Below, piece by piece: positions 1 to 10,024 of a stretch of 64,000 nt of DNA (positions are counted from its first letter, which is position 1; every line of letters starts with the position of its first letter). This DNA comes from Pararhodobacter aggregans (GTDB lineage: Bacteria > Pseudomonadota > Alphaproteobacteria > Rhodobacterales > Rhodobacteraceae), in contig NZ_QDDR01000006.1 in assembly GCF_003075525.1 (NCBI RefSeq), positions 235,119 to 299,118 of the forward strand, given 5' to 3'. Under the pieces are notes generated by a model. That model did not search any database, had not been told where the DNA came from, and was given only the letters and a program-made list of their open reading frames with translations. The position numbers and the translations under genes were made by a program.

Positions 1-1597
1 CGTTCCGTTCGAGGAGCAGGCTTTCCAGCGCCGTGCGCCGGGCGATATCCTCGAGCCCAAGGGCACGCAGGGCGCTCAGGCCCTCGGCCAGCAGACGCGG
101 GTCGCCGGGGCCGCCCAGCGCGTTGAGGATGCGCAGGATTTCCTCGCCCAGACGGCCCTGGGCCAGACGCTCGGCCATCTCGGGCGGCAGCGGCGGTTCG
201 GCGCCGAAAGCAAGCGCCACGGCGCCCGCGAGTTCGCCGGGCAGCGCGCCGCGGCTCTCGGCCGGGTCGAGGCCGCGGGCGATGGCGGCGAGGAAGCGGC
301 TGGCCGGATCGGCCGTCGCCGTGTCGAGGCCCAGCGCCACGGTTTCGTAATCGGGGGACAGCAGACCGATGCGGAAGGCCAGCGCCTGCGCCTCGCCGGT
401 CAGGGTCAGCTGGCTGAGCGGCTGGGCAAAGAGCGCGGCCATCGCCACCTCCAGCTCGCCCGCCTGCACCAGCGGCCAGGCGGCCAGCAGGGCGGGGCCC
501 GCGGCCTCGGCGTCGCCGTCGCGCAGCGCGGTGTCGAGGCGCTGGATGGCGCTGACCCGCTCCCAGATCCCGCCCGACGCCGCCGCGCGGCGCTCGGTAT
601 AAAGCCCCAGCAGCCGGTTGGGCGAGAGGGCGCCGACCCGGGTCAGCCGCTCGGCCGCCTCGATCTGGCTGCGCCAGCCCTGCAATCCGCGCAGATCGGC
701 ATGGGCATAGGCCACCGGCATCCCCAGCGAGGGCTGGGCATCGCCCACCGCCTCGCGCAGGCGCCAGGTCAGGGGATCGGGTGTGCCGGAGGGCGGTGGT
801 AGCAGCGTGGGCGAGCCTTCGAGCGTTTCCTCGTCATGCAGGAATTGCGTGAGTAGCTCGGCCAGATAGGGGGCCATGCGATGCTCGGCCAGGGTCGCGT
901 CGAGCCGGGCCACCGCCCCCTCCCAATCGCCGGCGCGGGCCAGACAGAAGATCAGCGCCGCGTCATCCTCGATCGGCGGCTCGTTGCCGGTGATCGTGGT
1001 GCAGGCGCGGTCCTCGTCGCCCAGAAGCAGCGCGATGTCGAAGCGCCGGAGCCGCAGCACCGGGACCGGCGAATCGAGCGTGTCGAGCAGCGCCGCCGCC
1101 TGATCGAGGGCGCCGAATTCGACCAGCTTGTCGATCCGGGCCAGCAGGAAATCGGGCGCCGCGGCCGGGGTCGTGTCGGGCAGGGGGGCGTTGAACTCGG
1201 CCAGGAGCAGCCGGTGCGACAGGTCCCTCAGCGCCGGCAGCATGTCGGCCGGCAGGTCGTTGATCTGCCCCGCCAGCGTGCGGGCGGGCGTCGGCCCCCA
1301 GAGCGTGGCGGGCAGCCCCACGCGCGCGGCGGGGAAAAGGCCCACGGCCTCGGGCCTGAGCGCGTCGAGCGCGCGGACCGAGATCGCCACATCCCGCGCG
1401 GTCAGCGGCGGCGTCACCGGATAGGCCCCGGGCTCGCCCGCGTTCTGGCCGCGGCGCAGCCAGTCGATGGCGGAAAGCGGCGTCACCTCCTGCGCGGCGA
1501 GCGGCGTGGCCACCATCAGGGCCAGTGCCAGCCACGGCCCGGTTCCCCCGGCCGTCCGGCGGGGTGATTCGGGTCTGGAAAGGGGACGCCTGTGCAT
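1..1597 (-). CDS. Exported protein of unknown function (partial, runs off left edge)
   Basis: An uninterrupted minus-strand frame runs from ATG at 1597 to the window edge, over 530 residues with no stop. It begins with a basic stretch and a hydrophobic segment ending near LALALMVATPLAAQ, which looks like a Sec signal peptide, so the product is probably periplasmic. The rest is Ala/Leu/Arg-rich and apparently all-helical, with repeated short helices like TPR/SEL1 solenoids, but I recognise no named family. It starts 6 nt after a small membrane-protein gene (1604-1768), so the two are probably co-transcribed. The C-terminus is missing from the window. Start chosen because the signal peptide begins there. 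Confidence 0.75.
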   Translation of the reverse strand, partial: MHRRPLSRPESPRRTAGGTGPWLALALMVATPLAAQEVTPLSAIDWLRRGQNAGEPGAYPVTPPLTARDVAISVRALDALRPEAVGLFPAARVGLPATLWGPTPARTLAGQINDLPADMLPALRDLSHRLLLAEFNAPLPDTTPAAAPDFLLARIDKLVEFGALDQAAALLDTLDSPVPVLRLRRFDIALLLGDEDRACTTITGNEPPIEDDAALIFCLARAGDWEGAVARLDATLAEHRMAPYLAELLTQFLHDEETLEGSPTLLPPPSGTPDPLTWRLREAVGDAQPSLGMPVAYAHADLRGLQGWRSQIEAAERLTRVGALSPNRLLGLYTERRAAASGGIWERVSAIQRLDTALRDGDAEAAGPALLAAWPLVQAGELEVAMAALFAQPLSQLTLTGEAQALAFRIGLLSPDYETVALGLDTATADPASRFLAAIARGLDPAESRGALPGELAGAVALAFGAEPPLPPEMAERLAQGRLGEEILRILNALGGPGDPRLLAEGLSALRALGLEDIARRTALESLLLERN

Positions 1598-1603
1598 GAT
1601 GGC

Positions 1604-1768
1604 TCAGCCCAGCCGCAGATCGACGGGCAGGCTGCGCGGTTCCGGCGGGTGGCTCAGGTCACCGAAATAGGCGAAGGCGACAAAGCCGATACCGCCGACC
1701 AGCACCAGAACCACCACCAGGCGGAACAGGTAACCAAAAAATCCAGGGCCGTCGTCGTATCGGGGCAT
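1604..1768 (-). CDS. Small single-pass membrane protein, 54 aa
   Basis: A 54-codon minus-strand frame from ATG at 1768 to TGA at 1604. The protein starts MPRYDDGPGFFGYLF, has one strong transmembrane segment (LVVVLVLVGGIGFVAFAYF, residues about 16-35) and a short polar C-terminus rich in Pro and Arg. It is 6 nt upstream of the exported protein gene on the same strand and divergent from aroK, so it is likely the first gene of that operon. No known function. Small size gives moderate confidence, but the TM segment, codon bias and tight spacing support a real gene. Confidence 0.65.
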   Translation of the reverse strand: MPRYDDGPGFFGYLFRLVVVLVLVGGIGFVAFAYFGDLSHPPEPRSLPVDLRLG

Positions 1769-1934
1769 GGGGGCTCGGTCCTCGTCTCTTTGTTTCGTCG
1801 GTCGCGCTGACGTGCTGCGACCGTTCGCGGTGATTTATAACTGGAACTCGGCGCGAGTTCACGCCATTCAGGGGCGCGCAGCGAAAAATCGCCAGCTTGT
1901 GATCCGCCTGGGGGAGGGCGGCAGGGAATTGCCG

Positions 1935-2498
1935 ATGAAGCCGAGGTTGAAGAAGACCGTCGTGATGGTCGGCATGATGGGCGCCGGCAAATCCGCTGTC
2001 GGCAAGGAGCTGGCGGCGGTGCTGGGCGTGCCCTTCCTCGATTCCGATGCCGAGATCGAGCGCGCGGCCAATGCCACCATCGCCGAGATCTTCGCCCGCG
2101 ACGGCGAGGCCTTCTTTCGCGACAAGGAGGCGCAGGTCATCGCCCGTCTGCTGGATGGCGAGCCCTGCGTGCTGTCGGTCGGGGGCGGCGCGTTCCTGCG
2201 CGCCGAGACGCGGCGGCGGGTCAGCGCGTTCGGGGTCTCGGTCTGGCTGAAGGCCGATCTCGACACGCTCTGGGCCCGGGTGCGGCGCAAGGACACGCGG
2301 CCGCTGCTGAAGACCGCAAATCCCTACCGGACGCTGGCCGAGCTGATGGCGGCGCGCGAACCCGCCTATGCCGAGGCCGATCTGATCGTGGCGACGACCG
2401 CCGATTATGCCATTGAAACAACGGCCGAAAAGGTGGTCGAGGCGTTGGCCTTGCGCCCCGATGTCCTGTCGGTCCCAGAGCTGCCGGGAAAGCCATGA
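1935..2498 (+). CDS. aroK: Shikimate kinase
   Basis: Phosphorylates shikimate with ATP to shikimate-3-phosphate in aromatic amino-acid synthesis (cytosolic). The P-loop is GMMGAGKSAVG near the N-terminus, followed by the shikimate-binding DSD motif (FLDSDAEIE), the GGGAF loop and the lid arginine region (RKDTRPLL). The frame stays open upstream to about 1767, but the family start is MKPRLKKTVVMVG, giving 187 aa, a normal length. The stop overlaps the aroB start by 4 nt (ATGA), so the two are translationally coupled, the usual alphaproteobacterial arrangement. Confidence 0.95.
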   Translation: MKPRLKKTVVMVGMMGAGKSAVGKELAAVLGVPFLDSDAEIERAANATIAEIFARDGEAFFRDKEAQVIARLLDGEPCVLSVGGGAFLRAETRRRVSAFGVSVWLKADLDTLWARVRRKDTRPLLKTANPYRTLAELMAAREPAYAEADLIVATTADYAIETTAEKVVEALALRPDVLSVPELPGKP

Positions 2499-3607
2499 GC
2501 AAGATTGACGACGTGCGGGTGAACCTGGGCGAACGGTCCTACACGGTGCGGGTGGGGCGTGGCCTGATCGACCGCGCCGGGGCCGAGATCGCGCCCTTGC
2601 TGCGCCGTCCCCGGGTCGCCGTGGTGAGCGAAGAGACGGTCGCCGCCGCACAACTCGCGCGGTTCCGCGCCGGGCTGGAGGGGGGCGGCGTTGCCATGGA
2701 GGCGCTGATCCTGCCGCCGGGCGAGGCGACCAAGAGCTGGCGCCATCTGGAGCAGGTGGTCGAATGGCTGATCGCCCAGAAGGTCGAGCGCGGCGACATG
2801 GTGGTGGCGCTGGGCGGCGGGGTGATCGGCGATCTGGTGGGCTTTGCGGCTTCTGTGCTGCGCCGGGGCGTGCGCTTCGTGCAGGTGCCGACCTCGCTTC
2901 TGGCGCAGGTCGACAGTTCGGTCGGCGGCAAGACGGGGATCAACTCGCCGCTCGGCAAGAACCTGGTGGGGGCGTTCCACCAGCCCTCGCTGGTCTTGTG
3001 CGACATCGACGCGCTGGACACGCTGCCGGGGAGGGATTTCCTGGCGGGCTATGGCGAGGTGGTGAAATACGGGCTGCTGGGGGATGCGGCGTTCTTCGAC
3101 TGGCTCGACGCGAATGCGCCGGCCATGGCGGCGGGCGACAAGGACCTGCGGCAGGAGGCGGTGCGCCATGCGGTGCGCATGAAGGCCGATCTGGTCGAGC
3201 GCGACGAGACCGAGCAGGGGGACCGGGCGCTTCTGAACCTGGGCCATACCTTCGGCCATGCGCTGGAGGCGGCGACGGGCTATTCCGACCGGCTGCTGCA
3301 TGGGGAAGGGGTGGCGATCGGCTGTCTGCTGGCCTTCGACCTGTCGGCCCGGCTGGGGCTTTGCGCGCAGGAAGCGCCCGAGCGGGTGGCCGAGCATCTG
3401 GCGCGGATGGGGATGAAGCGGCGGTTCGCGGATATTCCGGGCGATCTGCCGGGGCGCGACGGGCTGATCGCGCTGATGGCGCAGGACAAGAAGGTGCAGG
3501 ACGGGGCGATGCGCTTCATCCTGGCCCGCGGCATCGGCGAGGCTTTCGTGACCGGCGAGGTGCCGCGCGCGGCGCTGGAGCGGCTTCTGGACGAGGCTTT
3601 GGCCTGA
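2495..3607 (+). CDS. aroB: 3-Dehydroquinate synthase
   Basis: Converts DAHP to 3-dehydroquinate, step 2 of the shikimate pathway; NAD- and metal-dependent. Visible hallmarks are the NAD-binding run GGGVIGDLVGFAAS, the following VPTSLLAQVDSSVGGKTGIN, and the metal-ligand segments around NLGHTFGHALE and HGEGVAIG. At 370 aa it is full length. ATGA overlap with aroK shows coupling. Downstream is a perfect 28-bp palindrome that could end the transcript. Confidence 0.96.
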   Translation: MSKIDDVRVNLGERSYTVRVGRGLIDRAGAEIAPLLRRPRVAVVSEETVAAAQLARFRAGLEGGGVAMEALILPPGEATKSWRHLEQVVEWLIAQKVERGDMVVALGGGVIGDLVGFAASVLRRGVRFVQVPTSLLAQVDSSVGGKTGINSPLGKNLVGAFHQPSLVLCDIDALDTLPGRDFLAGYGEVVKYGLLGDAAFFDWLDANAPAMAAGDKDLRQEAVRHAVRMKADLVERDETEQGDRALLNLGHTFGHALEAATGYSDRLLHGEGVAIGCLLAFDLSARLGLCAQEAPERVAEHLARMGMKRRFADIPGDLPGRDGLIALMAQDKKVQDGAMRFILARGIGEAFVTGEVPRAALERLLDEALA

Positions 3608-3614
3608 GGGCGGG

Positions 3615-3642
3615 GTAGGATGGGCAATATTGCCCATCCTAC
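3615..3642. repeat. 28-bp perfect palindromic intergenic repeat, copy 1
   Basis: The arms GTAGGATGGGCAAT / ATTGCCCATCCTAC form a perfect dyad with no loop, just after aroB. An identical 28-bp copy lies at 6993-7020 after preA. It has no T-tract, so it is better read as a dispersed REP-like element that may stabilise or end mRNA than as a classical terminator. Confidence 0.8.
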
Positions 3643-3704
3643 GCCAGCGGCGGATGCGGCGCCCGATGCCCAAGGATTGGGCACTCGCCGCCCGCCCGTC
3701 GTTT

Positions 3705-3736
3705 TTCAAAATTTTACCCGTTGATAAAATTTCGAA
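3705..3736. promoter_or_regulatory. Candidate operator upstream of the preT operon
   Basis: An AT-rich dyad in otherwise GC-rich DNA, about 50 nt before preT. The half-sites are TTCAAAATTTTA (3705-3716) and TAAAATTTCGAA (3725-3736), separated by 8 bp, with one mismatched pair out of 12. The size and symmetry suit a dimeric repressor such as a TetR/GntR-type regulator of pyrimidine breakdown. No regulator gene is in the window, so its identity is unknown. Confidence 0.5.
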
Positions 3737-3783
3737 CCGTGGCAAGCTGGGGGCCTTCGCACAGCCAACCCGGGAGGTAGCCC

Positions 3784-5106
3784 GTGACGAATTCCCCGCA
3801 GACCGACGGCATTGTGGCCGGGCGTCTGGACGATGCGACGCTCGCCGCGCATTTCGACGATCTCTATCCGATTCTGGACGATCACGAGGCCCGCGTGGCC
3901 GCCGACCGCTGTTACTTCTGCCATGACGCGCCCTGCATCACGGCCTGCCCGACGGCGATCGACATTCCGCTCTTCATCCGGCAGATCCAGACCGGCCAGC
4001 CGGACGGCGCCGCGCGCACCATCCTGTCGCAGAACATCCTCGGCGCCATGTGCGCCCGGGTCTGTCCGACCGAAACGCTCTGCGAGGGGGCCTGCGTCAG
4101 GAACGAGGCCGAGGGCAACCCGGTCGAGATCGGGCGCCTGCAACGCTATGCCACCGACGGGTTGCTGCTGGCCAACGAGCACCCCTTCGCCCGTGCGCCC
4201 GAAACCGGCAAGACCGTGGCCGTGATCGGCGCCGGTCCCGCCGGGCTGTCCGCCGCGCATCGGCTGGCGATGCTGGGTCATGCGGTGACGCTCTATGACA
4301 CGCGGACCAAGGCCGGGGGTCTCAACGAATACGGCATCGCCGCCTACAAGGCCGCCAATGGCATCGCCCAGGCCGAGGTCGACTGGCTGCTGCGGATCGG
4401 CGGTATCACGGTGAAGACCGGCCAGGCACTGGGCGCGGGGCTGACGCTCGACGGGCTCAAGGCGACGCATGACGCGGTGTTCCTGGGGATCGGCCTGGCA
4501 GGGGTCAACGCGCTGAACGTCCCGGGCGAGGATCTGCCGGCTGTGCAGGATGCGGTCGATTTCATCGAGACCCTGCGCCAGACCGGGGACAAGGCTTCGC
4601 TGCCCATCGGCCGCCATGTGGTGGTGATCGGCGGCGGCATGACGGCGGTCGATGCCGCCGTGCAATCGCGCCTGTTGGGGGCCGAGCATGTCTCCATCGT
4701 CTATCGCCGCGACCGGGGCGCCATGTCGGCCTCGGATTACGAACTCGACCATGCGGCGACCGAGGGGGTGAGCATCCTCACCAACGCCATGCCGGTCGCG
4801 ATCAGTGCCGCGGGCGTGACCTTCGCCTATACTCGCAGCGGCCCGAACGGGCTGGAAAAGACCGGCGAAACCTTCACCCTGAAGGCCGATCAGGTGTTCA
4901 AGGCCATCGGCCAGACGCTGAAGGGCCAGCCAGACGCACTGAAGACCCAGGGCGGCAAGATCGTCATCGACGCCGCCGGGCGCACCTCGGTCACCGGGGT
5001 CTGGGCCGGGGGCGATTGCGCGACGGGGGGCGAGGATCTGACCGTCACCGCCGTGGCGCAGGGGCGCGATGCGGCGCTGGATATCCACCGGGCGCTTTGC
5101 CCATGA
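3784..5106 (+). CDS. preT: NAD-dependent dihydropyrimidine dehydrogenase, subunit PreT
   Basis: Flavin/Fe-S subunit that takes electrons from NAD(P)H and passes them to PreA for reduction of uracil/thymine to dihydropyrimidines. The N-terminal region has two cysteine clusters (CYFCHDAPCITACPTAI and CARVCPTETLCEGACV) for 4Fe-4S centres. An FAD dinucleotide fold follows (GAGPAGLSAAHRLAMLGH), then a second NAD(P) fold (VVVIGGGMTAVDAAV) and a C-terminal GGD flavin motif. At 440 aa it matches the GltD-like family. The GTG start is preceded by GGGAGG. Its stop overlaps the next gene by 4 nt. Confidence 0.93.
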   Translation: MTNSPQTDGIVAGRLDDATLAAHFDDLYPILDDHEARVAADRCYFCHDAPCITACPTAIDIPLFIRQIQTGQPDGAARTILSQNILGAMCARVCPTETLCEGACVRNEAEGNPVEIGRLQRYATDGLLLANEHPFARAPETGKTVAVIGAGPAGLSAAHRLAMLGHAVTLYDTRTKAGGLNEYGIAAYKAANGIAQAEVDWLLRIGGITVKTGQALGAGLTLDGLKATHDAVFLGIGLAGVNALNVPGEDLPAVQDAVDFIETLRQTGDKASLPIGRHVVVIGGGMTAVDAAVQSRLLGAEHVSIVYRRDRGAMSASDYELDHAATEGVSILTNAMPVAISAAGVTFAYTRSGPNGLEKTGETFTLKADQVFKAIGQTLKGQPDALKTQGGKIVIDAAGRTSVTGVWAGGDCATGGEDLTVTAVAQGRDAALDIHRALCP

Positions 5107-5585
5107 GCGGGCCGGTCTTTCGCCCCTATGTCCTGCCCGCCGAAGGGGGCTGCCGCTGCGGCGCGCTGCGGTTTCGGGTGACGGCGCAGCCCATCGCCAC
5201 CGCCGCCTGCCATTGCCGGGGCTGTCAGCGCATGTCGGGCAGCGCCTTTTCCACCACGCTCATGGTCCCGGTCGAGGGGTTCGAGGTTGTGGCGGGCGAG
5301 CCGGTCCTCGGCGGCATGAAGAACCCGGCGCTGCAGCACAGCCATTGCCCCGAATGCCTGAGCTGGGTCTTCACCCGGATCGAGGGCGCGCCCTTCCTCA
5401 ATGTGCGGGCGGTGATGCTGGACGATCCCTCGCGCTTCGTGCCCTTCGTCGAGACCTGCACCGCCGAGCGTCTGCCCTGGGCCGAGACCCCGGCGCCCCA
5501 CAAATACGAGAGTTTCCCGCCGAACGAGGCCTTTGGCCCGCTGCTGGCGGAATACGCAACGCTGATCGCGTCACAGGAGAGCTGA
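5103..5585 (+). CDS. GFA (glutathione-dependent formaldehyde-activating)/CENP-V family zinc protein
   Basis: A 160-aa zinc-binding protein of the Gfa/CENP-V fold. The ligand pattern is visible: GGCRCGALRF near residue 15, then ACHCRGCQRMSGSAFS, then HCPECLSW. Family members bind zinc and some act on glutathione-thiol adducts, but most are uncharacterised. The ATG overlaps the preT stop (ATGA) and the gene ends 1 nt before preA, so it sits inside the preT-preA operon where the two dehydrogenase subunits are normally adjacent. A role in pyrimidine catabolism is only an inference from position. Confidence 0.85.
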   Translation: MSGPVFRPYVLPAEGGCRCGALRFRVTAQPIATAACHCRGCQRMSGSAFSTTLMVPVEGFEVVAGEPVLGGMKNPALQHSHCPECLSWVFTRIEGAPFLNVRAVMLDDPSRFVPFVETCTAERLPWAETPAPHKYESFPPNEAFGPLLAEYATLIASQES

Positions 5586-5586
5586 G

Positions 5587-6891
5587 ATGGCCAACCTGAC
5601 TTCGACTTTCGTCGGCATCAAATCGCCGAACCCGTTCTGGCTGGCCTCGGCGCCGCCGACCGACAAGGAATACAACGTCCGCCGCGCCTTCGAGGCCGGC
5701 TGGGGCGGGGTGGTGTGGAAGACCCTGGGCGAGGCGGGGCCCCCGGTGGTCAACGTGAACGGGCCCCGCTATGGCGCGATCTGGGGCGCCGACCGGCGGC
5801 TTCTGGGGCTGAACAACATCGAACTGATTACCGACCGCCCGCTCGAGGTGAACCTGCGCGAGATGAAGGCGGTGAAGCGCGACTACCCCGACCGGGCGCT
5901 GATCGCCTCGCTGATGGTGCCCTGCGTCGAGGAGGCGTGGAAGACGATCCTGCCCCTCGTGGAGGAGACCGGCGCCGACGGGATCGAGCTGAACTGCGGC
6001 TGCCCGCATGGCATGTCCGAGCGCGGGATGGGCGCGGCGGTGGGCCAGAACCCCGATCTGATCGAGCAGATCACCCGCTGGTGCAAGCAATACACCCGGA
6101 TGCCGGTGATCGTGAAGCTCACGCCCAACATCACCGATGTCCGCCTGCCGGCGCGCGCGGCGCTGAGGGGCGGGGCCGATGCGGTGAGCCTGATCAACAC
6201 GATCAATTCGATCACCTCGGTGGATCTCGATGATTTCGCGCCCGAACCCTCGATCGACGGCAAGGGCACGCATGGCGGCTATTGCGGCCCGGCGGTCAAG
6301 CCCATCGCGCTGAACATGGTGGCCGAGATTGCCCGCGACGCCGAGACCCGCGGCCTGCCGATCAGCGGCATCGGCGGGGTGACCACCTGGCGCGACGCGG
6401 CGGAATTCCTGTCGCTCGGCGCGGGGAATGTGCAGGTCTGCACGGCGGCGATGACCTATGGCTTCGGGATCATCAAGGAGATGACGGCGGGCCTGTCCCT
6501 GTGGATGGACCGCAAGGGTCTGTCCTCGGTCGAGGCGGTGGTGGGCCGGGCGGTGCCGAATGTGACCGACTGGCAGTACCTGAACCTGAACTATGTGACC
6601 AAGGCGAAGATCGACCAGGACAAGTGCATTTCCTGCGGGCGCTGCTATGCGGCCTGCGAGGATACCTCGCATCAGGCGATCTGGATGAAACCGGGGCGGG
6701 TGTTCGAGGTGAACGACGCGGAATGCGTGGCCTGCAACCTCTGCGTCAATGTCTGCCCGGTCGAGGATTGCATCACCATGGAGAAAGTGGCGCCGGGGGC
6801 TTTGGACGAGCGGACCGGCAAGGTCGTCCCGGCCGAGCACGGTGACTGGACGGCGCATCCGAACAATCCGATGGCAAGAGCGGCGGAATAG
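5587..6891 (+). CDS. preA: NAD-dependent dihydropyrimidine dehydrogenase, subunit PreA
   Basis: Catalytic FMN/Fe-S subunit, partner of PreT, reducing uracil and thymine. The N-terminal two-thirds is a dihydroorotate-dehydrogenase-like TIM barrel (SPNPFWLASAPPTDK; substrate loop LNCGCPHGMSERGMG; FMN-phosphate region SGIGGVTTW). The C-terminal part has two ferredoxin motifs (CISCGRCYAACED and CVACNLCVNVCPVEDC). At 434 aa it is full length. A strong GGAGAG ribosome site precedes the ATG. No hydantoinase or beta-ureidopropionase follows, so the rest of the pathway must lie elsewhere. Confidence 0.95.
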   Translation: MANLTSTFVGIKSPNPFWLASAPPTDKEYNVRRAFEAGWGGVVWKTLGEAGPPVVNVNGPRYGAIWGADRRLLGLNNIELITDRPLEVNLREMKAVKRDYPDRALIASLMVPCVEEAWKTILPLVEETGADGIELNCGCPHGMSERGMGAAVGQNPDLIEQITRWCKQYTRMPVIVKLTPNITDVRLPARAALRGGADAVSLINTINSITSVDLDDFAPEPSIDGKGTHGGYCGPAVKPIALNMVAEIARDAETRGLPISGIGGVTTWRDAAEFLSLGAGNVQVCTAAMTYGFGIIKEMTAGLSLWMDRKGLSSVEAVVGRAVPNVTDWQYLNLNYVTKAKIDQDKCISCGRCYAACEDTSHQAIWMKPGRVFEVNDAECVACNLCVNVCPVEDCITMEKVAPGALDERTGKVVPAEHGDWTAHPNNPMARAAE

Positions 6892-6992
6892 GACGCGCGG
6901 CGGCATAAACCGGGTGGCCCTTGGGGGGCCGCTCCCACCTGCGACCGGCGCGTTCCCTCCCGACGCGCCGGTCCTTTTGTGCGGGGCCTCGG

Positions 6993-7020
6993 GTAGGATG
7001 GGCAATATTGCCCATCCTAC
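6993..7020. repeat. 28-bp perfect palindromic intergenic repeat, copy 2
   Basis: Identical to the dyad at 3615-3642 (arms GTAGGATGGGCAAT / ATTGCCCATCCTAC). It lies between the end of preA and the convergent gene at 7038, so it could serve as a bidirectional 3'-end element. Confidence 0.8.
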
Positions 7021-7037
7021 GGGGGGTGCCCGCCCGG

Positions 7038-7445
7038 TCAGACCTTCCGGTCGAGGAGATGCACCGGCTCGGCCTCGGTTCCGGTGGGGCGGATCGCGGG
7101 ATCCGGGACTGGCGGCGCTTCGGCCGGCTCGCTGTCGGTCGTGGCCTCGGCCGGGGCGGGATCGTCGCTTTCGGGACCGGGCAGCGGTGGATGTTCGGCC
7201 AGCCGGGTGCGGATGTCCTGCAACACATTGATCTCGAACGAGGGGGGCGGGCCGACGGGGCGTTCACGCTCGGCCGGGTTGCGCGGCAGTTCCGGGCGGG
7301 GGGCCACATCGACGGGCTTCACCGCGCGGGCGCTTTCCACCTTGGCGACGGGGGCGGCGGTGCGGGGCACGGCGCTGAGCAGGGTGGTCAGAGCGTCACG
7401 CGCGAAGGACCCGGGAGGGGCGACGGGAGACAGGACGCTGGTCAT
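7038..7445 (-). CDS. Hypothetical Pro/Ala-rich protein, 135 aa
   Basis: A minus-strand frame with ATG at 7445. It is low-complexity, rich in Pro, Ala and Glu (for example PPVPDPAIRPTG), with one more ordered central stretch (FEINVLQDIRTRLAEHPPL). No signal peptide, membrane segment or known domain. It stands alone between preA (convergent) and enolase (same strand, more than 200 nt away). It is probably a conserved, disordered Rhodobacteraceae protein, but composition alone cannot exclude a chance ORF. Confidence 0.5.
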   Translation of the reverse strand: MTSVLSPVAPPGSFARDALTTLLSAVPRTAAPVAKVESARAVKPVDVAPRPELPRNPAERERPVGPPPSFEINVLQDIRTRLAEHPPLPGPESDDPAPAEATTDSEPAEAPPVPDPAIRPTGTEAEPVHLLDRKV

Positions 7446-7620
7446 GATGAACCTCTGGATATACCTCTGGCGGAAGAGAACCTCGAGTCTGGTTGCCCCT
7501 CAAGCCTAGGCATGGCGGCGTTAATTCCCGCTTAACCCCTCAAATTGTCAGGAAAAATCTCTCGGTCCGGAAAGGATTTCCTCACCCTTCCCGGTCTTGG
7601 CCCGCTCCCCTGAATGCAGA

Positions 7621-7647
7621 CGGCGCGGCCCCCAGGGGACCGCGCCG
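7621..7647 (-). terminator. Probable terminator after enolase
   Basis: A GC-rich hairpin with arms CGGCGCGG / CCGCGCCG about 22 nt past the enolase stop, read on the minus strand. The T-tract after it is poor (TCTGCATTC), so termination may be weak or factor-assisted. Confidence 0.45.
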
Positions 7648-7669
7648 CCACTGCAAACCGCTTGGGGTC

Positions 7670-8977
<1,308 letters not shown>

Positions 8978-9040
8978 CTATACGGCAGGGCCGGGGACGT
9001 TGAAAGGGCGCCGTCCGGCCGTTACCGCTGCCGTTACCGC

Positions 9041-9940
9041 TCAGGGTAAGGTCGGGGTCTCGGCGGTCGGCACCGGACGGCGGCCGAGCTGTATCTCGCG
9101 CACCAGGGTGTAGAGCCCGGCAACCACGATCACCACCGACCCGGTCAGGGTCCAGATATCGGGGCGCTCGCCGAACAGGACCACGCCAAGGCCCATGGAA
9201 AAGACCAGCCGCGCATAGCGGAAGGGCGTGGTGGTGGCGATATTGCCGGTCCGGGTCGAGAGGACCAGCATGACATAGGCGGTCATGCCGACCACCACGT
9301 TGAGCGTGAGCAGCGCCGCATCACCCGCCGAGGGCACCACGAGGCTTTCGCCCCGCATCGCCAACAGCAAGAGCCCGCCGGGGATGACCGCGGCAAAGCC
9401 CCAGGCCGAGACCTGCAGCGACGAGATCCCGGAATCGAGGCGCTTGGTGGCAAGGTCACGGGTCGAGAGGAAGAAGACCGCGGCGAGGGGCACGAGGGCG
9501 GCGGCGTCAAACCCCGTGGTCCCCGGGCGCAGGATCAGCATGACGCCGAAAAACCCCACCAGAATCGCCGTCCAGCGCCGCCAGCCGGCTTTCTCGCCCA
9601 GAAACAGCGCAGCGCCCAGCGTGACCGCCAGCGGCATCGCCTGCAGGATCGAGGACATGACCGACAGCGGCACCAGCGCCACGGAGAGCAGGATGGTGAT
9701 GACCGCCCCCGTCTCGCAGGCGTTGCGCAGCAGGGCCGCCCCCTTCAGCGCCCGGCGGTCAAAGAGCGGCTCGCCCTTGCGCCAGAGCGCCACCGAAAAG
9801 GCCAGCGCCCCGCCGATGCCGAGCCAGAGCGCCACCATGCCCGGCGGGATGCGGGTCACGAGATCCTTCATGATCGCGTCCTGCATGGCGAAACCGGCCA
9901 TGGCGGCGACCATCAGCAGCGGGCCGCGAAGGGTGGACAT
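9041..9940 (-). CDS. EamA/DMT-family transporter
   Basis: A membrane protein of about 300 aa with ten predicted hydrophobic segments in two EamA halves (first half from MSTLRGPLLMVAAMAGFAMQ, second around ALVPLAAVFFLSTRDLATKR). Family members export metabolites such as amino acids; the substrate cannot be read from sequence. Start at 9940 chosen because GGAGAA lies just upstream, although the frame is open further. Divergent from another EamA gene at 10025, suggesting a duplicated or paired exporter locus. Confidence 0.88.
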   Translation of the reverse strand: MSTLRGPLLMVAAMAGFAMQDAIMKDLVTRIPPGMVALWLGIGGALAFSVALWRKGEPLFDRRALKGAALLRNACETGAVITILLSVALVPLSVMSSILQAMPLAVTLGAALFLGEKAGWRRWTAILVGFFGVMLILRPGTTGFDAAALVPLAAVFFLSTRDLATKRLDSGISSLQVSAWGFAAVIPGGLLLLAMRGESLVVPSAGDAALLTLNVVVGMTAYVMLVLSTRTGNIATTTPFRYARLVFSMGLGVVLFGERPDIWTLTGSVVIVVAGLYTLVREIQLGRRPVPTAETPTLP

Positions 9941-10024
9941 GGCGTTCTCCTGCCGGGGCTTGGGGGGCTTGACCCCATCGGGCACGGGGGCTTACCTGTG
10001 CGCCCTTAACCTGTGCAGGAAATC

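Noticed and set aside
3615..3642. FNR or NtrC-type operator
   Set aside because: The perfect 28-bp dyad is repeated identically after another gene (6993), always at gene ends rather than promoters.
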